From the NCBI GenBank assembly GCA_019058245.1, contig JAHPZJ010000028.1, positions 62,001 to 126,000 on the forward strand: DNA of 64,000 nt, read 5' to 3'. Position numbers and translations under genes: made by a program. This DNA comes from Promethearchaeota archaeon. GTDB lineage: Archaea; Asgardarchaeota; Lokiarchaeia; Sigyniarchaeales; SOKP01. Position 1 is the stretch's first letter; every line of letters starts with the position of its first letter. Positions 48,117-58,969 of the stretch are shown piece after piece. A model generated the notes under the pieces. The model was given only the letters and a program-made list of their open reading frames with translations, did not search any database and was not told the origin of the DNA.

Positions 48117-48355
48117 GATGTGTTAATTATTGGAATTCTAGTTACTTCTTCGACAACGAAATTAATAAAAAAAAAGAACTTGAACTTCTAGATACTTAAG
48201 GAATTATAGTAAATGTCAGTAGAGGTGAAATAATTGATGAGGAAAGCTTATTCTATGCTTTAAAAAAAAAGATTATTCAAGTCGCTATTATTGATGTTTG
48301 GTATAATTATTTCCTAGAAATCGATGAGGAAGGTAAGAAATATATATATAATTAA
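48117..48355 (+). pseudogene. Remnant of a D-2-hydroxyacid dehydrogenase-like gene
   Basis: DVLIIGILVTSSTTKLIKKK / ELELLDT*GIIVNVSRGEIIDEESLFYALKKKIIQVAIIDVWYNY; frameshift at an A9 run and an in-frame TAA. Confidence 0.72.
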
Positions 48356-48710
48356 ATTAAATTATAATTTATAAATTGAAATTTTTTTTTAACTTTATTT
48401 TTATTAATTAAAAAGTTTTTATCCATTTTTTATACTTATCAAAAGTAGTAAAATATCATTAAATTTGAGGAGTATAGAAACGTTTTAAAAATTAACACAT
48501 TAATAAGCAATTTGGAATATGTAAGAAATGACAATTAAGTATCGCTTTAAATATATTAACCAGCTAAAAAAAAACATTTATATAGTAATGTGTGATAAAT
48601 ATTCTTATAAAAAAAATTGTGGTTTAAGGCGGTAATTTTAAAAAAAGGTTAAGTCAATTTGCCGTTTTTTGAATTCGGAAAATTAAAGAAAAGATATAAT
48701 GTGATTAAAT

Positions 48711-49004
48711 ATGAAAATAGTGACTGTCAATATTCCTGAATCATATCTCGATAGTATTGAAAAATTAGTAGGGGAGGGTGGTCTTTATCCCTCCAGATCG
48801 GAATTAATTCGAGTAGCTGTAAGAGATTTCTTACTTCGAGAGCTGAAGATGGCTGATACCATAGCTAAATATAAAGAGACTGAAATTGAAGATGGTTTTG
48901 ATAATGAGAATTTTGTAAGGGTACCAATTGAACGATTAAATAAAGATAAGGAACCAGTAAGAGAGTTTAAAACGTATAAAATCATTAAGCGATTAGAGTA
49001 TTAA
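48711..49004 (+). CDS. CopG/NikR-type ribbon-helix-helix regulator
   Basis: MKIVTVNIPESYLDSIEKLVGEGGLYPSRSELIRVAVRDFLLREL. Confidence 0.9.
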   Translation: MKIVTVNIPESYLDSIEKLVGEGGLYPSRSELIRVAVRDFLLRELKMADTIAKYKETEIEDGFDNENFVRVPIERLNKDKEPVREFKTYKIIKRLEY

Positions 49005-49184
49005 AAAATTTAAAATAACAGCTCTTTGTTATTATAGCAAAAGATGATCAGAAAAAGGATCACCTTTTTTTTTCTTTTTTTTTTATAACCCAACAATACT
49101 TATAATTACAAATGGGAGTATTAAATATAGAGTATTGAAATAATATTTATAATATCTATACTTAAAAAGAAAGAGGTAATTTTT

Positions 49185-50456
49185 ATTTCTGATGAGAAAG
49201 AGATTCCTGATCAGTATATTCCTAAGTTTATGGAGTGGGGTATAATTAACAAGGAAAATTTTAAGGACAAGACCAGTTATGATGTTCCAATTAAGAGATG
49301 GGACCCTTTATCAACAGTTACTATACAATCTAAAGATTTTGGTCTTAGGAAAGAGCGTGTAAGATACTATGGGCATTATTCATACATCAGTCCTATCCGG
49401 AGTGCCCGACCAAAGGGATTTAAGACTGAAGATGATGAAAAAAAATTTATGGATTGCTCAAAAAAATTTGTAGGTGGATTTAAAGATGTATTTAGTTCTA
49501 TTACAGAAGGTAAGATTGTATACGATGATGGGGGGAATCCTCTTAGTGATGGTTATACTATGATTATTACTCAAGACGAAAAGAGAATAGACAGTCCATT
49601 TTCAGAAGTGCCTTATAGAATAGAAAGGATTCCAAAAGCTTGTAGAGCCCTTAGTTTAATAAACAGGTATCCTTCAATGGCAAGAATTATAGATCCAGAT
49701 ATAACTGAGAATATTGTGAAAAAGCTTCCTCCTTATATAAAAATTTCAAGAGGAATTAATTTAGTAACCATCTCTCGAGATTTCTATCCTTCCTTATGTT
49801 TTAACTTAATTCCTACAGATGTATTAACCAGTATTTTTCTTTCTATGAAAGCGGCGATCCTTTATTGCATTGAGGAAGCTATAGAAAGAGATTATTATGA
49901 TATACCTGTAATGCCATTCTTCAATATAGGAACTAAAGTTGGAGGATCTCAACCACGAATTCATAGTCAGGTTTACATTGATCTAACTATGGATGGTCAT
50001 GGAAGTAGATTAGAGGGACATCTTGAAGCTTTTAAAGAAATGGGAGATAAATGTCATTTATGTATAACTTCTCATGGAGGATCTGATCGCATCATATTAG
50101 AAACGGAATTTTGGACCTTCTATACTACTGGGAGCCCTGTAAGAAATTATCACATAAGATTTCATCCAAATGAACATTTACGAAGATTTTCTCAACTAAA
50201 AGTCAATCAAATTGAAGACTTAGCAAGATCACTTAAAATGATTTTTCAAGCATTAGATGACTTAGAGATCGATAAAAACCGAAATATTTTATTTAATTGT
50301 TGCCCATTTGGTTATGATGCTAACTTTCATATGTTTGCTGATATTATCCCACACGAGATAATCGGTGGTGCTGAAATGGCTGATGATATGCGAGTAGCTA
50401 GAAAATTGCCGAATATAGCAGCCAAAGAAATAAGAGATTCATTGAAAATAATATAA
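49185..50456 (+). CDS. Galactose-1-phosphate uridylyltransferase-like (HIT fold)
   Basis: NIGTKVGGSQPRIHSQVYIDL active-site region; frame open upstream of ATG 49230 to ATT 49185 (MSDEKEIPDQYIPKFMEW) behind GAGGT. Confidence 0.7.
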   Translation: MSDEKEIPDQYIPKFMEWGIINKENFKDKTSYDVPIKRWDPLSTVTIQSKDFGLRKERVRYYGHYSYISPIRSARPKGFKTEDDEKKFMDCSKKFVGGFKDVFSSITEGKIVYDDGGNPLSDGYTMIITQDEKRIDSPFSEVPYRIERIPKACRALSLINRYPSMARIIDPDITENIVKKLPPYIKISRGINLVTISRDFYPSLCFNLIPTDVLTSIFLSMKAAILYCIEEAIERDYYDIPVMPFFNIGTKVGGSQPRIHSQVYIDLTMDGHGSRLEGHLEAFKEMGDKCHLCITSHGGSDRIILETEFWTFYTTGSPVRNYHIRFHPNEHLRRFSQLKVNQIEDLARSLKMIFQALDDLEIDKNRNILFNCCPFGYDANFHMFADIIPHEIIGGAEMADDMRVARKLPNIAAKEIRDSLKII

Positions 50457-50646
50457 ATTATATTTTCTATTTTAAAAACATTGTAATTCAAGCATTTTTT
50501 TAATTCAGTATCATAATCTAAATATTTTCTAGCTCCTATAGATACATTTTATAATACTAACAGATAAGTTTTAAATTTCAATTAAAATTATATTTAAATC
50601 TATTGATTTTCTTATATTATTTAAAAATTTTTACGAGATTCAAAAA

Positions 50647-51795
50647 GTGAGAGATTGGTCTGCGATTATTCTGGCTGGGGGAAAAGGTAAAAGATTAATG
50701 CCTTTAACCTCGATAATTCCCAAACCACTTGTTAAGGTTACAAATGTACCTATGGTTGATTATGCGATAGCTCATTTAGTGTATGCTGGAATAAAACACA
50801 TTATATTAGCATTAGCTTATATGGGAAAGGAAATGAAAGAATATATTGAAAAAACTTGGACCCCAGACAGATTGGGGGATGTCGAGTTAGAATGTGAAAT
50901 TCAGCATAGCAAAGGGACTGCCGACGCTTATAGACTTTTAACAGACCAAATAGACTCTGAAAATGTCGCCGTATCAATGGCAGATATCGTGACAAACCTT
51001 CCTATGAAACGATTTATGGATTTTCACATTGAGAAAGGTGGAATATCGACTGTTTCAATGAAAACTGTTGAGAGTCATATTTCTCAATATGGTGTCGTTT
51101 TATTGGATAAAAATAGGAAAATTTATCTTTTTCTCGAAAAACCAGCACCAATGGAATTATATTTAAGTAGTATGGCTCAAAGAGAAGATCTCTTTTTACA
51201 CACCAATATAATTAATACAGGTATCTATTGTTTTAAAAAAGATTTAGGGGAAATCCTTCATGAAACTGGATTAATGGATTTTGGAGGTGAAGTTTTTCCA
51301 TATCTTCTTGAAAACAAATTTGATCTTTATGGTTTTGTAGAAAATTATTATTGGATGGATGCTGGGAATTCCACTACTTATTTATGGGCAAATTGGGATA
51401 TGTTACGTAAATATGCTTGGCCAATCCTACCTAATGGGGTTGAATATGATGGTATTTATATAATGGGAATAATTAACTCAGGGCAAAATATTAGAATTGA
51501 TAAGCCAACGTGTTTCGGAGAATATGTTTCTCTCTCGAATCGAGTTAAGATCAAAGAGTTGACATCTATAGGAAATAATGTCACTATTGGAGAAGACACA
51601 TTGATTGAGAAGAGTGTTATATGGGATGAAATTAAAATTGGAGCTGGTTGTATAATTACAGAAAGTGTAATCTGTAATAATTGTGAAATTGGAGAAAATG
51701 TAGTTTTAGAAAGAGCAATAATTGCACCAAATTGTAGAATTAGTGATAATTCGCAAATCCGTGATCGATCAATAGAACTTGGTCAAGAGATATAA
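50647..51795 (+). CDS. NDP-sugar pyrophosphorylase-like nucleotidyltransferase with left-handed beta-helix
   Basis: AIILAGGKGKRLMPLTSIIPKPLVKVTNVPMVDYAI; C-terminal hexapeptide-like repeats. Confidence 0.93.
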   Translation: MRDWSAIILAGGKGKRLMPLTSIIPKPLVKVTNVPMVDYAIAHLVYAGIKHIILALAYMGKEMKEYIEKTWTPDRLGDVELECEIQHSKGTADAYRLLTDQIDSENVAVSMADIVTNLPMKRFMDFHIEKGGISTVSMKTVESHISQYGVVLLDKNRKIYLFLEKPAPMELYLSSMAQREDLFLHTNIINTGIYCFKKDLGEILHETGLMDFGGEVFPYLLENKFDLYGFVENYYWMDAGNSTTYLWANWDMLRKYAWPILPNGVEYDGIYIMGIINSGQNIRIDKPTCFGEYVSLSNRVKIKELTSIGNNVTIGEDTLIEKSVIWDEIKIGAGCIITESVICNNCEIGENVVLERAIIAPNCRISDNSQIRDRSIELGQEI

Positions 51796-51829
51796 GTCAA
51801 TCCAGTTTTTAAATATATTCATTATTTGT

Positions 51830-53038
51830 TTATACAATATCGGTGTCTAATCTCTTTAAAGTATGATAGCACAAATCAATACAACCATTAAGATTTTCAG
51901 GTTTACATTTATCTGGTGTATCTTTTGAACTATGTATAAATCTTGAATCCTCAGATGAATAAAACCAGCAAACCTGTAATTTTCGTTTACTTTTTTTCGC
52001 ATAATCTTGAAAAACTGTGTGGTCTCCCATAAAAGATATTGATTTTATTTCCTTTCTAAGTGGAATTTCTTTTTCTCTCGCGGTATCTTCTAAGATATTA
52101 TTTAAACTTATATTTAGTTTGGCTTTTTTGAATATTCCAGTTTGATCTATTAATCCTATATAAGATCCAACCATATCGACGTTAATAACATAGGATTTAT
52201 CGAGATCATATTCTTTATCCAAATTTTTAAAATTTCTATAACAAAAAGCTTTTGACCCATATAATCCCATTTCTTCCGCCCCTGTCCATAAAAATATTAA
52301 ATCTATATTATTTAGTGGATTAATATGAAATAATTTTGATAATTCTATCAATATAGCTGTACCACTTGCGTCATCAACAGACCCTATTGATTTATTTTTT
52401 GCTCTAATGCTAATAAAGAAGATTAGATATCCAAATAATAAAATTATATTAATTAATTTAAAGATAAATTGTGCATCCATCGTTAAATTTAAGGGGAAAA
52501 AAATAAAAACATATAAGATAAAAATTAAAACCATAGAATTTATGATTCTTTCAGAATAATTGATAGAGATAGAATCATAATGAGCACAAAAAATAATAAC
52601 TGGTTTTCGCTTTCTATAAACATTCGCTTCAATTTTGGTAGTAACATTATGTGATATATGCCCTCTTTGAACGGGTTGTGTTAAATCAAACACTTTATAT
52701 ACTGAAACAGAAAGTATGTAATAAACTAGGAAATAAATTGATATAAAAAGAGTAATATACCCAAAAGCTCTTGCTGCTATTATAAAAAAACTAAGGAAAA
52801 TGATAAATAACATGATAAGAATAAGAATTACAAATAATAAAATATAAAGCCCCCAAATAGAGACCCATAGAAAAGGATCTAATTCTGTTTTTATATATTT
52901 TTTTTTTAATGAATCTCTAATGTAATCCATAGCAATATATTCTTCAGTTGTTCCTGCTTTTCTTCCAAAAGCTAAAGCTTTCACATGATCTATAGCTGAT
53001 TTTTTTTTATATAATGATGAATTTGATATAACTCCCAC
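51830..53038 (-). CDS. Membrane-anchored M28-family peptidase
   Basis: FCAHYDSI, SVDDASGTAILIELSKL, WTGAEEMGLYGSKAF zinc-ligand motifs; several TM segments. Confidence 0.88.
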   Translation of the reverse strand: MGVISNSSLYKKKSAIDHVKALAFGRKAGTTEEYIAMDYIRDSLKKKYIKTELDPFLWVSIWGLYILLFVILILIMLFIIFLSFFIIAARAFGYITLFISIYFLVYYILSVSVYKVFDLTQPVQRGHISHNVTTKIEANVYRKRKPVIIFCAHYDSISINYSERIINSMVLIFILYVFIFFPLNLTMDAQFIFKLINIILLFGYLIFFISIRAKNKSIGSVDDASGTAILIELSKLFHINPLNNIDLIFLWTGAEEMGLYGSKAFCYRNFKNLDKEYDLDKSYVINVDMVGSYIGLIDQTGIFKKAKLNISLNNILEDTAREKEIPLRKEIKSISFMGDHTVFQDYAKKSKRKLQVCWFYSSEDSRFIHSSKDTPDKCKPENLNGCIDLCYHTLKRLDTDIV

Positions 53039-53248
53039 CTATATGTTTAATTTTTGATTTTGACATATTACTTTGGATAAGTTTTGAACTTATTAAAGTA
53101 AAAACTATTATATTTATTTTGTAAAAAATTTGGATGAAAATGGTGATTTCTCAATTATAATAGAGTTTAATATATTGTTTAGGAAAAATTACTTTCTAAT
53201 TTATCTTTTACTTTTTTAAAAGATAAGGATTTTAAATTTCTTACTTTT

Positions 53249-54961
53249 CTATTTCTTAGCAAATGGTTCAAGATCTAATGCTTCAAATAAATCATCATTA
53301 GCTTCAATAGTACCAAGAAAATGCCATTCACCTTCTTCAACATTTTGACCATTTGCATATGTCTCAGCCATATTATAAAGTCTGATAAAATTCTCATAAT
53401 GCAGAGCAACCCTATTCTCTGCATAATCTCTTGCGGACCATGTTGTTATTAAAAATTGCCAATCACTACTTTCTAAGAGTAAAAGCTCTCGCGCCATCTG
53501 TTTAAGAATTTTGATTAAATTAGGATCTTGTGAGTTTTTACATTTTGCAATAATTTCTTCGGATTTCGCCTCACATTCATAAATTCTCTCCCATGTCCAT
53601 GTAGTCCACTCATTAAGCCATACCCAATGAGAACTAGCTTGCCCCCATGACCCCTCAATCACTGAAACTACCTTATTAGGAGGATTATTTTCCAAATATA
53701 TTCTAGTATTAGTCAGATCAATCTCAGGATCATCTTCCATCCACCTTAGTATCCTAGCTATCCACCAATTCCCCTCGAACCACCAATGCCCAAACAATTC
53801 TGCATCATAAGGTGCTACGACAATTCCATTATTGTTAAATTTATTTTTATAATCTCTTAATATATCTTTTACTAAATTTATGTAATGGCTTGCATTTTCA
53901 TCTAATTTTCCTGGAACATCGTCAGGCCAATATAACATTTTCTTACCTAAATCTAATTTAGCTTCTGTAACTTTCCAATAGCGTAAACCCCCTGGATAAT
54001 GTTTCTTGTGGAAATCTAAATATTCTGCACAACCAGGATATCCATGTTCTCCGCTCCACACCACAATTCCTGTTTTTTCATCTCTTGTGAAGAACCCTAC
54101 TGGAGCTCCTGTTGATGGAGCAGTAGACACTAAATATGGTTCATATTGAGATTTTTCAAATGAAGTGGGAATTTCTTCATATTGGGATTCAAATTGCTTC
54201 CAGAGTTCTGCTAATAGAGGAAAACGAGCAGCATATACACCTTGAGATTTTCCCCCCAATAATAGCGCGGTATCAATAAAAAAATACTTCAAACCATTTT
54301 TCGCTAGAAAATATTCTACACCTGGGCGTTCATATTCATCACCTGTTAAGGGGTTCTTCCATCGATATCCCGGGCGATAAGCACACTCTGGTAACCAAGC
54401 ACCAGTAGGAGCTCTTCCAAAATGCCTTTTATAATTATCAACTGCAGTTTTAAATTGAGCATTTATTGAAGAATCTTTAGAAAGTAATGGGGCATATCCA
54501 TGAGTAGCTCCGCATGTTATAATATCAATAAGTCCTTTATCTTGAAGGTTTTTAAATGCCCCTACAATGTCTTTATTGTATCTATGTATAAAATTATCTC
54601 TAACTCGTTCATAAAACTCTTGCCACCATTTAGTTAGTTTGATTCTCCCCTCTTCATATTTATTTCTTGTAAAATCTTCATAATCAAATAATGCGGCACT
54701 ATGTTTCTCATCGATATAACCTAAAAATCCATCGATGAATCTTGGATGACGAAGCATCTCACAAAGAACAGGTGTGATCCCTATAGTAAGTTTTGGATGA
54801 TATCCATCATCAACAAGTTTATATAATTCCATTAAAATAGGTATATAGGTTTCAGCTGCTGCTTCATTAACCCAGTCCATACCATGTGGCCATATTCCAT
54901 GACCAATGACCCATGGCAAATGTGAATGTAACACTAAACAATAACTTCCAATCTCAATCAT
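53249..54961 (-). CDS. GH57/DUF1957 1,4-alpha-glucan branching enzyme-like
   Basis: CLVLHSHLPWVIGHGIWPHGMDWVNEAAAETY, GATHGYAPLL, GAWLPECAYRPGY, APYDAELFGHWWFEG. Confidence 0.93.
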   Translation of the reverse strand: MIEIGSYCLVLHSHLPWVIGHGIWPHGMDWVNEAAAETYIPILMELYKLVDDGYHPKLTIGITPVLCEMLRHPRFIDGFLGYIDEKHSAALFDYEDFTRNKYEEGRIKLTKWWQEFYERVRDNFIHRYNKDIVGAFKNLQDKGLIDIITCGATHGYAPLLSKDSSINAQFKTAVDNYKRHFGRAPTGAWLPECAYRPGYRWKNPLTGDEYERPGVEYFLAKNGLKYFFIDTALLLGGKSQGVYAARFPLLAELWKQFESQYEEIPTSFEKSQYEPYLVSTAPSTGAPVGFFTRDEKTGIVVWSGEHGYPGCAEYLDFHKKHYPGGLRYWKVTEAKLDLGKKMLYWPDDVPGKLDENASHYINLVKDILRDYKNKFNNNGIVVAPYDAELFGHWWFEGNWWIARILRWMEDDPEIDLTNTRIYLENNPPNKVVSVIEGSWGQASSHWVWLNEWTTWTWERIYECEAKSEEIIAKCKNSQDPNLIKILKQMARELLLLESSDWQFLITTWSARDYAENRVALHYENFIRLYNMAETYANGQNVEEGEWHFLGTIEANDDLFEALDLEPFAKK

Positions 54962-55171
54962 TTTATTCAATTTATTATTTTTTTTAAATATAAGAAATAA
55001 GTCTATTTATAATAATTTTAACTTCTCAAAAAGTAAAGAGAAAAAATATTTTAAAACAGATAAAGTTATATACCCTAGATTAGCTTTTTATCATATAGTA
55101 TTTCCAATTGAAACATGAGTAAGAAAAAATAGGTTTTAATAATTCTAAACCCAATTAAAAATCTAAATGAA

Positions 55172-56527
55172 TTGAAAAAAAAAGGGAGAATCATAGGGAA
55201 AGCAAACTATGTTTTCACTCCCGAAATTTCTAGCTCAATTGGCTCAATTCATGGTAGTTTATTAAAACAAGATGAATCTATCGTACTTGGTAGGGATTAC
55301 CATAATGATAGCCGGATGTTGAAAAGAGCATATACATCAGGTTTGATGTCAACTGGTATAAACCTTTTAAACCTTTCAGATTGTACTTTTCCACTCTTAC
55401 AATTCACTATTAGACGTTTTGGGGCAAGTGGAGGGGTTTATTTCTCAGCAGGTCATTTGTATAGTGAAGATGTAGGAATTCGTTTTTTAGATGCTGGAGG
55501 GATTGAATTATCACAATCAGAGATTCAAAAAATAGTTGATTCTTATAATAATTATCCTCAGGGTGTAAGAAGGGTCGATCCTAATGAGATTGGGCAGATA
55601 ACATCTATTCCTCAGACAACAGATGTTTATATCAAGTCTCTTCAGCAATTTGTGAATAAAAAAAAAATAAAACAAGCGAATTTAAAAATAGTAGTGGATT
55701 GTTCTTACGGACCTTCTGGTAAAATCACTCCACTTTTAATGAATGATATTGGAGTTGAGATTATTGCTCTAAATACACATTATCGTGAAAGATCTTCAAG
55801 TCCAGTGCCCAGTATTAATACAATTCGAAATACCGCAGATATAGTCAAAGCTTCCAATAGTCATCTGGGAGTCTGTTTCGATGTTGATGGTTCAAGAATT
55901 CTAGTAATTGATGAAAATGGATTAGAAGTTAATTTTGAAGATTTATTAATGCTTTTTATATCTTATGATAAAAAAATTCAAAGTTCCAAATCCAACACGA
56001 TTATAACGACGCCCTCAATTTCTCCTATTGTAAAAGACTTTATTGTTGATGCTGGATTCCCACTCAAACAAGTGGAAAACTATCCTGGGGAGATATCAAG
56101 ACATATCAGAGAAGAAAGAGCTTGTTTTGCTGCTGCAGACACTTTAAAGTTCTATTTTCCCGAATATGCCCCTTTTAGTGATGGAAATTTCATTTTATTA
56201 AAAATATTAGAGATAATGAATCTTCAAAATGACTTACTTAGCTCCTTGACAAAAGGATTTCCGAAAGGAATGAAAATTAATAAAACTATTCCAATTTCGC
56301 CAGAAAAGATTGAAAATGTTCATAATCGATTAAGAGAATTAGCTGACGAAAAAAAATTAAATTATCATGATATCATAAATGAATTGAAAATAATTAATGA
56401 GGATGCATTTACAATTATTAAATTAGCGTTATACAGAAACGCTATACTTCTTTCTGCGGAAGGAGATGATAGGGAAAAAGCTCAAAAAATGATTTTTGAG
56501 TTAGAAAAATTAATAAAAGAAGTTTAA
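55172..56527 (+). CDS. Phosphohexomutase-family protein with altered active-site motifs
   Basis: Overall PMM/PGM layout; FSAGHLYSEDVGIRFLDAGG in place of the TASHNP loop; FDVDGSRILVID in place of DPDADR. Confidence 0.75.
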   Translation: MKKKGRIIGKANYVFTPEISSSIGSIHGSLLKQDESIVLGRDYHNDSRMLKRAYTSGLMSTGINLLNLSDCTFPLLQFTIRRFGASGGVYFSAGHLYSEDVGIRFLDAGGIELSQSEIQKIVDSYNNYPQGVRRVDPNEIGQITSIPQTTDVYIKSLQQFVNKKKIKQANLKIVVDCSYGPSGKITPLLMNDIGVEIIALNTHYRERSSSPVPSINTIRNTADIVKASNSHLGVCFDVDGSRILVIDENGLEVNFEDLLMLFISYDKKIQSSKSNTIITTPSISPIVKDFIVDAGFPLKQVENYPGEISRHIREERACFAAADTLKFYFPEYAPFSDGNFILLKILEIMNLQNDLLSSLTKGFPKGMKINKTIPISPEKIENVHNRLRELADEKKLNYHDIINELKIINEDAFTIIKLALYRNAILLSAEGDDREKAQKMIFELEKLIKEV

Positions 56528-56678
56528 AAAAACGTGAAACATTATTTTAAAAATTATAATTATTTATCAGAGAAATTAATAATTTAATATGAGAAAATGA
56601 ATTAAAAATTTAAAAAAAAAGGAACTAATTATATAATAATATAATTTTAAGTTATAGATTAAAAAAGTTGATTGTATA

Positions 56679-57341
56679 ATGGCTGTGAATGATATTACTT
56701 CAATAATAATAATAGCTACTTTAGGAGTTATTTTTGTAATTTTTTTATTATTTGACTTATTCCAACGTAATGAAAAATATGGATACTTAGCATATGCTGT
56801 TGCTCTATTACCCGTTGATTATTATTGGGGAGTTGGAGGTGATCCTCTTATTGCATATATTATTCTATTTGGTTTATGGATAATTACACTATTACGTGAT
56901 ACAATAGGAATGCAACTTGAAAAGAATAAGGATATAAATGAAATATTGATATATCTTTTTCTAGCAATCATAATTCAATTGATCGTTAGCGCTATCATGC
57001 CAGAAGTCAATGAAGATCTAAAACTTTACACAGAAAAAGTATTGTATTTCTGGTTACCAAATGTACACTCCGCAATTTTTACGAGTTCGATTGCTTTAGC
57101 TTTTAAACTTGTAGCAACATTATTGGTATTTCTTATTATCATTCCATTAATCATTGATATCAAGGATGAGGAGGCTCCTCTGCCCATTATTATAATATTT
57201 GTTGCTATTTTCATTATACCTTTTCTTTACTTAAGCTTTATCTGGGTTCCAAACATGATGGGTGTATTAACTTTCTTATTTTCAGTAATATTATTTATAA
57301 TTTTGCTGATTATAACACGGTCTGGCATGGAGACAAAATAA
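56679..57341 (+). CDS. Polytopic membrane protein, unknown
   Basis: 220 aa with 6-7 hydrophobic segments. Confidence 0.65.
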   Translation: MAVNDITSIIIIATLGVIFVIFLLFDLFQRNEKYGYLAYAVALLPVDYYWGVGGDPLIAYIILFGLWIITLLRDTIGMQLEKNKDINEILIYLFLAIIIQLIVSAIMPEVNEDLKLYTEKVLYFWLPNVHSAIFTSSIALAFKLVATLLVFLIIIPLIIDIKDEEAPLPIIIIFVAIFIIPFLYLSFIWVPNMMGVLTFLFSVILFIILLIITRSGMETK

Positions 57342-57455
57342 ATCAAATTAAAATTTTTTTATTCTTCTTTTAACTTTTTCTCATTATTTTTATATTTAGT
57401 TCGCTATCAATTTTATAAGGAATTCAAATAAAAAGTAAGTATTTAATATAATATA

Positions 57456-58454
57456 ATGGCAAAAAAAAAAGTACAAACTGATGAGATTCACCAAAAGGAG
57501 AGTTCTGAATCAGGATCTTCTTACACCTTAAAAGATTTACCTGGAGTTGGTGAAGCAACAGTAAAGAAATTACAAGAGGCCGGAATTCTATCCATCCGAA
57601 CTCTCGCTATGTATCCAATGAGTAAATTAATGGATGAGGCAGGTATCGGTGAAAAAACAGCTGAAAAAATAATAAAGGTTGCACAAGATATCGAAAAAAT
57701 GGGCTTCAAGTCTGCTGATATAATTTGGGAAAAACGTAAAACATTAAACAAATTAACAACAGGAAGTCAGAATCTAGATGATCTATTATATGGCGGTATT
57801 GAACCGGGGGCAGTCACAGAAGTTTTCGGTGAATTTAGAACAGGAAAAACACAGTTAGCACATCAATTGTGTGTTAATGTTCAATTATCTTATGAGGAAG
57901 GTGGTCTTGAAGGTAATGCTTTATATATTGATACTGAAGGTACTTTTAGACCTGAAAGAATAATCCAAATGGCAATAGCAAAGGATTTAGATCATAATAT
58001 GATTTTAAAAAATGTAATTGTTGGGAGAGCTTATAACAGTGATCATCAAATTTTATTGATAAAGGAATCTCCTAAAATTATTTCAGAAAAAAATATAAAA
58101 TTAATAGTAGTAGATTCGCTTATTGGCCACTTTCGTAGCGAATATATAGGGCGTGGTACTCTAGCAAATCGTCAACAGCTAATAAATTCTCACATACATG
58201 ATTTACTAAGATTAACAGAAACATATGATGAATTAGCGGTTATATTCACAAATCAGGTATCAGCAAAACCAGATGTATTTTATGGTAATCCAATAACACA
58301 TACCGGTGGACATGTAGTAGCTCATGGCGCTACGATACGTATATTCTTAAGAAAAGGGAAGGGAGAACAGAGAATTGCTAAAGTTGTTGATGCACCACAT
58401 ATTCCAGAAAGTGATTCTGTCTTTTCGATAACTGAAGACGGGATTCAAGATTAA
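57456..58454 (+). CDS. radA: DNA repair and recombination protein RadA
   Basis: HhH N-terminus (LPGVGEATVKKLQEAGI), GEFRTGKTQLAHQL, YIDTEGTFRPERI, IFTNQVSAKPD. Confidence 0.96.
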   Translation: MAKKKVQTDEIHQKESSESGSSYTLKDLPGVGEATVKKLQEAGILSIRTLAMYPMSKLMDEAGIGEKTAEKIIKVAQDIEKMGFKSADIIWEKRKTLNKLTTGSQNLDDLLYGGIEPGAVTEVFGEFRTGKTQLAHQLCVNVQLSYEEGGLEGNALYIDTEGTFRPERIIQMAIAKDLDHNMILKNVIVGRAYNSDHQILLIKESPKIISEKNIKLIVVDSLIGHFRSEYIGRGTLANRQQLINSHIHDLLRLTETYDELAVIFTNQVSAKPDVFYGNPITHTGGHVVAHGATIRIFLRKGKGEQRIAKVVDAPHIPESDSVFSITEDGIQD

Positions 58455-58457
58455 TTC

Positions 58458-58895
58458 TTAATATTTAAGATTAACATTTATTTCTATTCCTTTTTTCAAT
58501 GATTCTGAGATTATACAGTATTGCTCAAATAATTTTTTACATTGATCTATCCTCTTAAGCAATTCTGGATTATCGATTTTTGGCACTATTTCAACGTCAA
58601 TTTTTTTAAGTCTCCAGAAATTTTTACTATTTCTAGCAACTGTAACTTCAGCTCTTCCTTCTAAATCTGACAATGAGATATTTTTTTTTTCTATGCAAAA
58701 TTCAAAACTTGCTGCTAGACAAGACAATATAGATAAACCAAGTAATTTTACAGGAGAGGATCCAATTCGATCATTTCTTCTTTCTGTTCTTAAATCAATA
58801 TATAACTCATCCACTTTTAATTTTCCAAGATTTCCCCTAAAGAGCATCTTTTCTTCTAGCTTTAATTCAACTTTTGACTTTACTTCATTTGACAT
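58458..58895 (-). CDS. OsmC-family protein
   Basis: LLGLSILSCLAASFEFCIEKK and LFEQYCIISESLKKGIEVNV. Confidence 0.8.
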   Translation of the reverse strand: MSNEVKSKVELKLEEKMLFRGNLGKLKVDELYIDLRTERRNDRIGSSPVKLLGLSILSCLAASFEFCIEKKNISLSDLEGRAEVTVARNSKNFWRLKKIDVEIVPKIDNPELLKRIDQCKKLFEQYCIISESLKKGIEINVNLKY

Positions 58896-58969
58896 TTGAA
58901 TAATCTTTTTATAGTTTAATTAAATTTACAAAAATGAAACTCCACAGTGTTTTAAATAATAAGAAGAAA

